Positions 9,772 through 17,924 of a stretch of 64,000 nt of DNA are shown here, piece by piece. Each line of letters starts with the position of its first letter. The stretch's first letter is position 1. This stretch comes from Sulfuricella denitrificans skB26. Lineage in GTDB: Bacteria; Pseudomonadota; Gammaproteobacteria; Burkholderiales; Sulfuricellaceae. The position numbers were made by a program, and so were the translations under genes. The DNA lies in NCBI RefSeq assembly GCF_000297055.2, contig NC_022357.1, positions 1,871,501 through 1,935,500 on the forward strand, in the 5' to 3' direction. The notes under the pieces are model-generated. The model did no database searches. It was not told where the DNA came from and was given only the letters and a program-made list of their open reading frames with translations.

Positions 9772-11304
9772 ATGACCTCTATCCTCATCGTCGAAGATGG
9801 CCCCTTGATGGCGGAAGCCCTCAAACTGCAACTCATCGACTGCGGCTACCAGATCGCAGCCCTGGTCAGCAATGGGGAAGAGGCCGTTAAGCAGACACAA
9901 GCATCACCCCCCGATCTGGTGCTGATGGATATTGTGCTGCCCGGAAAAATGGACGGGATAGAAGCCGCGAACAAAATCCGCGAGTCCTGTGACATTCCGG
10001 TGCTCTACCTGACGGCCTACGCCGACGATGCCTTCTTCCAGCGCGCCCAGGTAACCGAGCCCTACGCCTATCTGCTCAAACCTAGCAGCCCCAGGGAAAT
10101 CCAGCTTGCCATCGAAATCGCCCTGTACCGCCACAAAACTGAACGAACAGCGCGCACAAAGCTGGAAAAAGCGGTAACGAAACGCACCGCCGAGCTTGAA
10201 CAAGCCCAGCGGCGCATCACTAGCATTCTGGAAAATATCTCTGATGCGTTCGTGTCGCTGGATGCCGACTGGCACTACACCTACGTCAATGCCAAAGCTG
10301 GCGAATTTTTTGGCCACAAACCGGAAACACTGATCGGCAAGCACATCTGGACCGAGTTTCCGGAGGGGGTGGGCCAGCCTTTCTACCATGCCTATCACAA
10401 AGCCATGGCGGAACAGACGCCCATCGAGCTGGAAGCCTATTATCCACCCTGGGAGCGCTGGTTCGAAAATCGCATCTACCCTTCCAAAGAGGGCCTTTCC
10501 ATTTTCTTCCACGACATTACCGAACGCAAAAAGACTGCACTTGAACTCGCAACCTACCGAGATCATCTGGAAAAAATGGTTGAGGTTCGCACCGCTGACC
10601 TCGAGGCCACCAACCGGGAACTGGAAGCCTTCAGCTATTCGGTTTCGCACGACCTTCGCGCACCGCTGCGCGCCATGCAGGGATTCGCTCAGGCCCTGGA
10701 GGAAGATTACGGCGCCAAGCTCGGTTCCACTGGGCTGGATTATATTCAACGTATTGTTACCTCTGCCCAGCGCATGGACACCCTGATCCAGGACCTGCTG
10801 GCCTACAGTCAGCTGGCCCGCGCCGACATAGAGATTAAGCCGGTGAGCCTGACCGGCGCAGTTATGGAAGCGCTGGATCAGCTCGACGTCGAGATCAAGC
10901 AATCCGGGGCGCAGATCACGGTAGCGCCCTCTTTGTCTGAGGTAATTGGACATGCCCCCACTCTGGCCCAGATCATCAGCAATCTGCTCGGCAACGCGAT
11001 CAAATTCGTCCCCTCGGGCACTCGGCCGAGCGTGGAAGTATGGACCGAGGAACGCGGCGAGCGGGTGCGCCTGTGGGTGGCGGATAACGGTATCGGAATT
11101 TCTCCAGAACATCAGAAGCGCATCTTCCGGGTATTCGAGCGGTTGCACGGGGTTGAAACCTATCCCGGCACCGGCATCGGGCTCGCTATTGTGCGCAAAG
11201 GGGCAGAGCGCATGGGCGGCGAAGCGGGTGTCGAAGCGATGGTTGGCAAAGGCAGCCGATTTTGGGTAGAGTTAGGCAAACCACCGAGTACGGAAAACCC
11301 ATGA
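9772..11304 (+). CDS. Hybrid sensor kinase: receiver-PAS-histidine kinase
   Basis: 510 residues, soluble, no membrane segments. Domains in order: an N-terminal receiver (about 3-120, acidic pair ED at 8-9, phospho-Asp in LVLMDIVLPG near 54, Lys in LLKPSSP); a coiled coil; a PAS domain (about 145-255); HisKA with HDLRAPLR near 300; and HATPase_c with NLLGNAIKF, ADNGIGIS and GTGIGLAI. The receiver is on the N-terminus, so the kinase is probably controlled by phosphorylation from elsewhere. AAGGA precedes the ATG. The stop overlaps the next receiver gene (ATGA). The sensed signal is not evident. Confidence 0.93.
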   Translation: MTSILIVEDGPLMAEALKLQLIDCGYQIAALVSNGEEAVKQTQASPPDLVLMDIVLPGKMDGIEAANKIRESCDIPVLYLTAYADDAFFQRAQVTEPYAYLLKPSSPREIQLAIEIALYRHKTERTARTKLEKAVTKRTAELEQAQRRITSILENISDAFVSLDADWHYTYVNAKAGEFFGHKPETLIGKHIWTEFPEGVGQPFYHAYHKAMAEQTPIELEAYYPPWERWFENRIYPSKEGLSIFFHDITERKKTALELATYRDHLEKMVEVRTADLEATNRELEAFSYSVSHDLRAPLRAMQGFAQALEEDYGAKLGSTGLDYIQRIVTSAQRMDTLIQDLLAYSQLARADIEIKPVSLTGAVMEALDQLDVEIKQSGAQITVAPSLSEVIGHAPTLAQIISNLLGNAIKFVPSGTRPSVEVWTEERGERVRLWVADNGIGISPEHQKRIFRVFERLHGVETYPGTGIGLAIVRKGAERMGGEAGVEAMVGKGSRFWVELGKPPSTENP

Positions 11305-11768
11305 AAGCAAACAGTTCCCTGCAAACCATCCTGCTGGTGGAGGATGATACCAACGATGTCTTGCTGTTCCAGCGCGCCTACCGCAAGTGCAAGCTGGCCA
11401 ACCCGCTGCAGATAGTGGGTGACGGCGAAGCGGCGCAGGACTATCTCGCCGGCAGCGGCAAATACGCCGACCGGGAATCTTACCCGCTGCCCGCGCTGGT
11501 TTTGCTCGACTTCAAGCTGCCGCGCATGTCCGGGCTGGAAGTGCTGGCCTGGATGAGATCGCAGACCAGTCTGAAGCGGGTGCCGGTGGTGGCGCTGACC
11601 TCCTCGCGAGAAAGATCCGACGTCAATCGTGCCTACGATCTGGGTATCAACTCCTACCTGGTGAAACCGGTCGCTTTCGACAATCTGATGCAACTGGTCA
11701 AGGCACTGGGACTGTACTGGATGATAATGAACGAACACTCAGACCTTGCACAGGCAGAAAACGCATGA
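11301..11768 (+). CDS. Stand-alone response regulator, Rcp1-like receiver
   Basis: 155 residues from ATG 11301, which overlaps the kinase stop. A longer open frame from 11262 runs over the kinase 3' end and is less likely. The receiver core has VEDDTNDV (about 10-17), phospho-Asp in LLDFKLPRMSG (about 70), and Lys in SYLVKPV (about 120). The insert between strands resembles Rcp1-type receivers that pair with PAS or phytochrome-like kinases. There is no output domain. It probably carries phosphate between the kinase and the downstream GGDEF-EAL protein. Its stop overlaps the next start by 4 bases. Confidence 0.92.
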   Translation: MKANSSLQTILLVEDDTNDVLLFQRAYRKCKLANPLQIVGDGEAAQDYLAGSGKYADRESYPLPALVLLDFKLPRMSGLEVLAWMRSQTSLKRVPVVALTSSRERSDVNRAYDLGINSYLVKPVAFDNLMQLVKALGLYWMIMNEHSDLAQAENA

Positions 11769-14251
11769 TGACAAACATGACCTCTGGCCCACTGAATATT
11801 CTTCTGGTCGACGATAACCCGGACGACCGCACCCTGCTGATCCGCGAACTGGGCCGGGAGTTTCCCGCCCTGCATGTCACCGAAATCACCGAACAGGAAG
11901 GATTCAACCAGGCGCTGGAATACGGCAACTTCGACCTGATCATCACCGACTACCAGTTATGCTGGAGCGATGGGCTGATCATACTGCGGGCGGCCAAGTC
12001 AAAATGGCCGAATTGCCCGGTGATGATGTTTACCGGCACCGGCTCCGAAGAAATCGCAGTGGAGGCGATGAAAGGGGGGCTGGACGACTACGTGCTCAAA
12101 TCGCCCAAACACTACGGCTGGCTGCCATCGCGGGTGCGTTCGGTACTGGAGCAGATCATACACAAGCAGAGGTTACTCAAAACCGAGGCTGAGCTACGCA
12201 AGAGCGATTCGATGTTGCATGCCATCATCGAAGCAGAACCGGAGTGCGTCAAAATCGTCGGGGCGGACGGAAAGCTGCGCTACATCAATGCAGCTGGACT
12301 GGCGCTGGTGGAAGCGAACTCCCCCAAAGAGATATTAGGAAAAAATATGTCAGACTTGATCTTGCCTGAATACCGGAAGGCGTATCTGGCACTGAACGCA
12401 CAAGTAATCAAGGGGGGGCATGGCACGCTGGAATTCGAAATCAGCGCTCTCAAGGGTGGGCATCACTGGCTGGAAGCCCACGCCGTGTCTCTGGAAATGG
12501 AAGATGGCCCGGCCGTGCTCGGCGTCACCCGCGATATCACTTCACGCAAACTGGCCGAAGCTTCCAGCGCCCAGCTCACCGCCATTATCGAGGCCACCAG
12601 CGACTTCATCAGCATCGCCGATATGGATGGCCGGGTTACATATTTGAACTGCGGCGGGCGAAATATGATGGGAATACCGAAGGATGAAGATATTTCATCC
12701 ACCCGCATAGAGGATTATCATCCCCGCTGGGCAATGGACATCATTCACGCTGAGGCCATCCCGACCGCGATGCGCGAGGGAACCTGGAGCGGTGAAACTG
12801 CCTTTCTCACACGCGATGGCAGGGAAATCCCGGTGTCCCAGGTAATCATTGCCCACCGGGGGAAAAACGAAACACCGGAATTTTTTTCCACCGTCGTACG
12901 CGACATCTCCGAACGCAAGCGCCACGAAGCCGAACTGATTTATCTCGCCAACCACCATGCGCTCACTGGCCTGCCCAACCGCAACCTGCTCGCCGACCGT
13001 CTGCAGCAGAGCTTGATCGAGGCGAAACGACATGACCGTCTGGCGGCTCTGGTCTTCCTCGACCTGGACCGCTTCAAGAACATCACCGAATCCCTCGGAC
13101 ACGAGGTGGGGGATCTGGCGCTACAGATGGTTGCCGAGCAACTGACCGGACTGGTGCGTGAAGGCGACACGGTAGCCCACCCCGGCGGTGACGAATTCGC
13201 ACTCTTGTTCAGCGATGTTGCCCACAGTGAGGACGCAGCCCGACTGGCGCAAAAGGTGCTTGACCACTTTGAAAACTTCCCACTCACGGTGGGTGGTCAC
13301 AAGCTGTTTGTCACCTTCAGCGCCGGCATCGCCCTCTATCCCACCGACAGTGAAAACGCGGATGGCTTGCTGCAAGCTGCGCTTACTGCCATGGATCGCA
13401 GCCAGGCTTTGGGTGGTAACTCCTACCAGTTTTACTCCAGCGAAATGAATATCAAGGCACTGGAAAACCTGGCCATGGCCAGCGCGCTGCATGACGCAAT
13501 CGCGCGCGACGAGCTCGAGCTGCATTACCAGCCCCAGGTGGATCTCGCCAGTGGTGAAATTATCGGCATGGAAGCGTTGGCACGCTGGCGCCATCCACAA
13601 CATGGCATGGTTTCGCCGATGGTTTTCATCCCACTGGCCGAGGAAACCGGCCAGATCAGCCTGATCGGCGCCTGGGTGCTGCGTGAAGCCTGCCGCCAGA
13701 ATAAAGCCTGGCAGGACGAGGGACTCCCCCCATTGCGGGTGGCCGTCAACCTATCGGCGCGCCAGTTCTGCCAACGGGACATCACCGCAATTGTTGCCCA
13801 AGCGCTTGCCGATACTGGGCTGGAGTCGCGCTTTCTCGAACTCGAAATCACAGAAAGCATGCTGATGCACGACGTTAACGCCACAATCAGCATCATGCAG
13901 CAGCTGAAGGAGCTCGGCATCAGCTTCTCACTCGACGATTTCGGCACCGGCTATTCCAGCTTGAGCTACCTCAAGCGTTTCCCGATCGAGACCCTGAAAA
14001 TCGACCAGTCCTTCGTCCGCGACATTCCGCACGACAAGGACGACTCCGCCATCGCCGCGGCCATCATCGCGATGGCCAGCGCACTGGGCATCAAGGTCAT
14101 CGCGGAAGGAGTGGAAACCCCCGAGCAACTCGCCTTCCTGAACACCCAGAAATGCACCGGCATGCAAGGATATTATTTCAGCAAACCGCTCCCATCGGAA
14201 GAGTTTGCCCAGTTGCTACGACAAGGTAAAACCCTGGATACAAGCTCATAA
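11765..14251 (+). CDS. Receiver-PAS-PAS-GGDEF-EAL cyclic-di-GMP protein
   Basis: 828 residues. A receiver (about 12-135, phospho-Asp in LIITDYQL) is followed by two PAS domains (about 145-260 and 270-385), then GGDEF and EAL. The GGDEF signature is intact (HPGGDEFALLF) and has an RxxD inhibitory site (REGD) five residues before it. The EAL domain keeps GMEALARWRHP and DDFGTGYSSL, so both synthesis and breakdown of c-di-GMP are plausible. It is the output of the three-gene overlapping cassette. No transmembrane segment was seen, so it is cytosolic. Confidence 0.95.
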   Translation: MMTNMTSGPLNILLVDDNPDDRTLLIRELGREFPALHVTEITEQEGFNQALEYGNFDLIITDYQLCWSDGLIILRAAKSKWPNCPVMMFTGTGSEEIAVEAMKGGLDDYVLKSPKHYGWLPSRVRSVLEQIIHKQRLLKTEAELRKSDSMLHAIIEAEPECVKIVGADGKLRYINAAGLALVEANSPKEILGKNMSDLILPEYRKAYLALNAQVIKGGHGTLEFEISALKGGHHWLEAHAVSLEMEDGPAVLGVTRDITSRKLAEASSAQLTAIIEATSDFISIADMDGRVTYLNCGGRNMMGIPKDEDISSTRIEDYHPRWAMDIIHAEAIPTAMREGTWSGETAFLTRDGREIPVSQVIIAHRGKNETPEFFSTVVRDISERKRHEAELIYLANHHALTGLPNRNLLADRLQQSLIEAKRHDRLAALVFLDLDRFKNITESLGHEVGDLALQMVAEQLTGLVREGDTVAHPGGDEFALLFSDVAHSEDAARLAQKVLDHFENFPLTVGGHKLFVTFSAGIALYPTDSENADGLLQAALTAMDRSQALGGNSYQFYSSEMNIKALENLAMASALHDAIARDELELHYQPQVDLASGEIIGMEALARWRHPQHGMVSPMVFIPLAEETGQISLIGAWVLREACRQNKAWQDEGLPPLRVAVNLSARQFCQRDITAIVAQALADTGLESRFLELEITESMLMHDVNATISIMQQLKELGISFSLDDFGTGYSSLSYLKRFPIETLKIDQSFVRDIPHDKDDSAIAAAIIAMASALGIKVIAEGVETPEQLAFLNTQKCTGMQGYYFSKPLPSEEFAQLLRQGKTLDTSS

Positions 14252-14373
14252 CATCAAGGTTCATCTGTACCAGATTATTCCCACGAAAGCTGGTGTAAAA
14301 TCAGCCTGGATTCAGCAACGGGAAGCAGTTAACCCAGCATTTAAATCAGCAACACCACATATACATAAATTCC

Positions 14374-15168
14374 ATGCGCCAATACCTCGATTTAATGCAG
14401 CACGTACTCGACCACGGCCACCAGAAAAGTGACCGTACCGGCACTGGCACAGTCAGCGTGTTCGGCCACCAGATGCGTTTTGACCTGTCACAAGGTTTTC
14501 CCCTGGTCACTACCAAGAAGTGCCATCTCAAGTCCATCATCCACGAGCTGCTGTGGTTCCTGCAGGGCGACACCAACATCAAATACCTCAAGGATAACGG
14601 CGTCCGAATCTGGGATGAATGGGCTGATGAAAACGGCAATCTCGGTCCGGTGTATGGTTACCAGTGGCGCTCCTGGCCGACTCCGGATGGCCGCCACATC
14701 GACCAGATTTCACAGGTGGTGGAACAGATCAAAAACACCCCGGATTCCCGTCGCCTGATCGTCTCCGCCTGGAACGTGGCCGACGTTGACAAGATGAAGC
14801 TGCCCCCCTGCCACGCCTTCTTCCAGTTCTACGTGGCGGACGGCAAGCTGTCCTGCCAGCTCTATCAGCGCAGCGCTGATATATTCCTCGGCGTGCCGTT
14901 CAACATCGCCTCCTATGCACTGCTCACCCTGATGGTGGCGCAGGTGTGCGGCCTCAAGCCGGGCGATTTCGTCCACACCCTGGGCGATGCACATATTTAC
15001 CTCAACCACCTCGAGCAGACCCGCGAGCAGCTCGCACGTCAGCCACGCACGCTTCCAGCGATGAAGCTCAATCCAGATGTGAAGAATATTTTCGACTTCA
15101 AATTCGAGGATTTCACACTGGCGGGCTATGACCCACACCCTGCCATCAAGGCGCCAGTGGCAGTATAA
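14374..15168 (+). CDS. thyA: Thymidylate synthase
   Basis: 264 residues, the usual length of bacterial ThyA. Motifs: DRTGTGT (about 20-26), the dUMP/folate region [16 protein letters not shown] (about 80-95), catalytic Cys in [12 protein letters not shown] (about 143-154), [18 protein letters not shown] and the C-terminal KAPVAV. It methylates dUMP to dTMP using methylene-tetrahydrofolate. No good ribosome site is visible before ATG 14374. The usual partner folA lies 1.4 kb downstream, with a chemoreceptor gene between them. Confidence 0.97.
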   Translation: MRQYLDLMQHVLDHGHQKSDRTGTGTVSVFGHQMRFDLSQGFPLVTTKKCHLKSIIHELLWFLQGDTNIKYLKDNGVRIWDEWADENGNLGPVYGYQWRSWPTPDGRHIDQISQVVEQIKNTPDSRRLIVSAWNVADVDKMKLPPCHAFFQFYVADGKLSCQLYQRSADIFLGVPFNIASYALLTLMVAQVCGLKPGDFVHTLGDAHIYLNHLEQTREQLARQPRTLPAMKLNPDVKNIFDFKFEDFTLAGYDPHPAIKAPVAV

Positions 15169-15298
15169 TCAATGAAACTTCTCGAACCAGGAGCAGAATA
15201 ATTGTGCTATATCGCAGCCCGGATTATGGTATAAATATCTTCTATTAGTGCCCACAAAATAATAATAACTTCGCTTATCCACCAGGAGGCTATATAAC

Positions 15299-16522
15299 AT
15301 GCATTGGATCAAGCACAGCATTCGCAACAAACTCTTTATGATTTCGGGAACCGGCACGGTGTTGCTGATCGCCGCAGCGCTATTCGGCCTGTGGATGGCC
15401 TGGGGTGATATTCAACTAATTGAAAACAAAAAAGCCATAGAAAGCGCCCAGAACGGCATCCTCATTAGCCTCGGTTTGATGGCAGCAGCAATAATCATGG
15501 CGTTCATTGCCTTCATGGTGCTGGTGAACAAATACATTGTCACTCCCGCCAACCAACTGGTTCATGACTTGAAGAAACTGGCCGATGGCGATTTCACAGC
15601 GACTATTTCGCACCCTACCGAGGATGAGATCGGGCAAATCGCAGTCAGCGCAGAGCAACTCCGCAACAATCTCGGCGGCATGATTACTCGCATTAGCGAA
15701 CTCATGAATGAAAGTTACAGCGCCGCCACCAGGCTTTCTTCCTCGGCAAACCAGGTCGCTTCCCGTTCGAACGAGCAAAGCGAGGCAGCCTCGGCCACAG
15801 CGGCCACAGTCGAAGAGATGGCTGTCAGCATCGCTTCCGTGGCGGAAAATACCGACCATGTAAACCAGATTTCCCGGCAAGGGCTGGAGCATATTGAAAA
15901 AGGCAACGAATCGCTGTCCGAATTGATTGGGGAAATTTCCACTGTGGAATCATCCGTGGAAGCCATCGCCGAATCGGTATCGGAATTCGTTCGCAGCACC
16001 GAGGCCATCACCAACATGACACGGCAGGTCAAGGATATTGCCGAACAGACCAACCTGCTCGCGCTCAACGCAGCCATCGAGGCTGCCCGCGCCGGCGAGC
16101 AGGGCCGCGGCTTTGCCGTGGTGGCCGATGAGGTGCGCAAGCTGGCAGAGAAATCGGCGCAATCCGCAAGCCAGATCGACCAGGTCACCATGACGCTCAG
16201 TGCGCAATCTGCCACCGTGGAACAAGCGATCCAGGATGGCAAAAAGTCCTTGCAAACCAGCCAGGATTACCTGGAGAACGTAGCCATCGTTCTGAGCGAC
16301 GCCAATCAATCTATGTCAGAGAGCGCGGAAGGCATCAGCAATATAGCCATGTCAGTGAACCAACAAAAGGCGGCCAGCCACGACATTGCCCAGCATATCG
16401 AGAAAATCGCTCAAATGGCCGAAGAAAACATGACTGCCACCCAGGAAAACACTGCGGCTGCCCAGCACATGGAACAACTGGCCATCACGGCGCAGGAAAT
16501 GGCGAAACGCTTCAGGGTGTAA
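15299..16522 (+). CDS. Methyl-accepting chemotaxis protein with a minimal periplasmic loop
   Basis: 407 residues. TM1 is at about 12-33, followed by only about 18-20 residues ([18 protein letters not shown]) and then TM2 at about 51-75. There is therefore no room for a periplasmic ligand domain. HAMP follows (about 76-130), then the cytoplasmic signalling helix with the conserved hairpin [20 protein letters not shown] (about 254-273). A strong AGGAGG lies 10 bases before the ATG. It probably senses membrane potential, redox state or another internal cue, or relies on a partner. It sits between thyA and folA in the same direction. Confidence 0.93.
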   Translation: MHWIKHSIRNKLFMISGTGTVLLIAAALFGLWMAWGDIQLIENKKAIESAQNGILISLGLMAAAIIMAFIAFMVLVNKYIVTPANQLVHDLKKLADGDFTATISHPTEDEIGQIAVSAEQLRNNLGGMITRISELMNESYSAATRLSSSANQVASRSNEQSEAASATAATVEEMAVSIASVAENTDHVNQISRQGLEHIEKGNESLSELIGEISTVESSVEAIAESVSEFVRSTEAITNMTRQVKDIAEQTNLLALNAAIEAARAGEQGRGFAVVADEVRKLAEKSAQSASQIDQVTMTLSAQSATVEQAIQDGKKSLQTSQDYLENVAIVLSDANQSMSESAEGISNIAMSVNQQKAASHDIAQHIEKIAQMAEENMTATQENTAAAQHMEQLAITAQEMAKRFRV

Positions 16523-16535
16523 CGTTGGCGAGAAC

Positions 16536-17027
16536 ATGGGGCATCCACGCATTTCCATCATCGCTGCAATGGCGAGAAATCGGGTTATCGGCATAGCCAA
16601 CACCCTGCCTTGGCGCCTGCCCGAAGATCTGAAGCATTTCAAAGCCCTTACCCTCGGCCATCACATCCTGATGGGACGCAAAACCTACGAATCACTGGGC
16701 AGACCACTTCCCGGTCGAACCAGCGTGGTCATCACCCGTTCGCAGGATTTGCAGGTGCCCGGCTGCCTTGTGGCGAATTCTATTGCGGAGGCTGTCGCCG
16801 CCTGCAATAACGATGACGAAATTTTTTTCATCGGCGGAGAAAATCTCTACCGCCAGGCACTGGATGTTGCCGATCGGATTTACCTTACTGAAATCAAGGC
16901 GGATTTTTCGGGGGATGCGTGGTTCCCCGAGTTCGACACGAACCTGTGGCGGGAAGCAGAACGCAAGGCCTGCAAATCCGAAAGCGGGCTGGAATGCGAT
17001 TTTTTGATCTATGATAAAAAACCTTAA
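16536..17027 (+). CDS. folA: Dihydrofolate reductase
   Basis: 163 residues. Motifs: ISIIAAMARNRVIG (about 6-19), NTLPWRLPEDLKHF (about 22-35), MGRKTYESLGRPLPGR (about 46-61) and FFIGGENLYR (about 98-107). It reduces dihydrofolate to tetrahydrofolate with NADPH, regenerating the cofactor used by ThyA. It begins 13 bases after the chemoreceptor stop, so the two are probably on one transcript; the likely ribosome site GGCGAG is close to that stop. Confidence 0.96.
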   Translation: MGHPRISIIAAMARNRVIGIANTLPWRLPEDLKHFKALTLGHHILMGRKTYESLGRPLPGRTSVVITRSQDLQVPGCLVANSIAEAVAACNNDDEIFFIGGENLYRQALDVADRIYLTEIKADFSGDAWFPEFDTNLWREAERKACKSESGLECDFLIYDKKP

Positions 17028-17043
17028 CGCTTAAGGATAAAGC

Positions 17044-17862
17044 ATGAAATTTTTCCGCCCATTGTTTGTGTTCCTGCTCCTGCAAATTCCCCTGAGCGCC
17101 ATCGCCTCCGGCCAGGCCGAACTCACCTGGTACGGCCATGCCGCCTTCAAACTCACCACCCCTGCCGGCAAGGTATTGCTAATCGACCCTTGGCTCACCA
17201 ACCCGGCCAACCAGAATGGCAAGGATGATTTGGCGAAGCTGGAAAAAGCCGACTTGATCCTGATCACTCACGGTCACTTCGACCATGTCGGCAACAGCGC
17301 GGAAATTGCCAGAAAAACCGGCGCCAGGCTGGTCAGCACCTTCGACCTGGGCAAGGCGATCGCCCAGTACGGCGGTTACCCGGAAAAGCAGATGGGGTTC
17401 GACACCATGGGCAACTTCGGCGGCGAGCTAACGCTACTCGATGGCGAGGTGAAAATCGCTTTCATCCCGGCCATTCATAGCTCCACGGTGATGGCACCCG
17501 ACGGCAGCGCTGACAAGGACATCCACGACGGCGGTAACCCTGGCGGCTTCCTGATTACGGTAAAAAATGGCCCGACTATCTACCACACCGGCGACACCGA
17601 CGTGTTCAACGACATGACCCTGATTCGTCAATTCGGCAAAGTGGACGTAATGCTCGCCTGCATCGGCGGCCATTTCACCATGGGGCCTGAGCGCGCTGCA
17701 GAAGCCGTTCGGCTGGTCAAACCGGGCATGGTCGTACCGATGCATTTCGGCACCTTCCCGGTGCTGGATGGAACAGTGGGAAACTTTGCCAAGGCGTTGA
17801 AGAAGCTGGGTGGCAAGTCCAGACTACATGAAATGAAAGTGGGCGAGACGCTCAAATTATGA
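17044..17862 (+). CDS. Exported metallo-beta-lactamase-fold hydrolase (UPF0173-like)
   Basis: 272 residues. A signal peptide (about 1-21, ending AIASGQ) is followed by a metallo-beta-lactamase fold with WYGHAAFK (about 29-36), LIDPWLTNP and the metal motif HGHFDHVGN (about 76-84). Later metal ligands are seen in HTGDTDVF and MHFGTFP. This is the UPF0173/YtkL group, but with an export signal, which is unusual for it. Substrate unknown. The gene starts 16 bases after folA, with TAAGGA before the ATG. It converges with the decarboxylase gene. Confidence 0.88.
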   Translation: MKFFRPLFVFLLLQIPLSAIASGQAELTWYGHAAFKLTTPAGKVLLIDPWLTNPANQNGKDDLAKLEKADLILITHGHFDHVGNSAEIARKTGARLVSTFDLGKAIAQYGGYPEKQMGFDTMGNFGGELTLLDGEVKIAFIPAIHSSTVMAPDGSADKDIHDGGNPGGFLITVKNGPTIYHTGDTDVFNDMTLIRQFGKVDVMLACIGGHFTMGPERAAEAVRLVKPGMVVPMHFGTFPVLDGTVGNFAKALKKLGGKSRLHEMKVGETLKL

Positions 17863-17869
17863 GGCATAT

Positions 17870-17916
17870 GTGCCAATGAAAAACGGGCGCCAAGAGCGCC
17901 CGTTTTTCATTGGCAC
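17870..17916. terminator. Bidirectional terminator between converging genes
   Basis: A perfect inverted repeat: arms 17870-17890 and 17896-17916 (21 bases each), loop CAAGA. The core stem is AACGGGCGC/GCGCCCGTT flanked by A5 and T5, so it should terminate in both directions. It serves the hydrolase gene ending at 17862 and the decarboxylase gene ending at 17925 on the other strand. Confidence 0.93.
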
Positions 17917-17924
17917 AGCCTGCG

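Noticed and set aside
9904-11148. 414-codon reverse frame over the hybrid kinase
   Set aside because: Shadow of a gene with intact receiver and kinase motifs.
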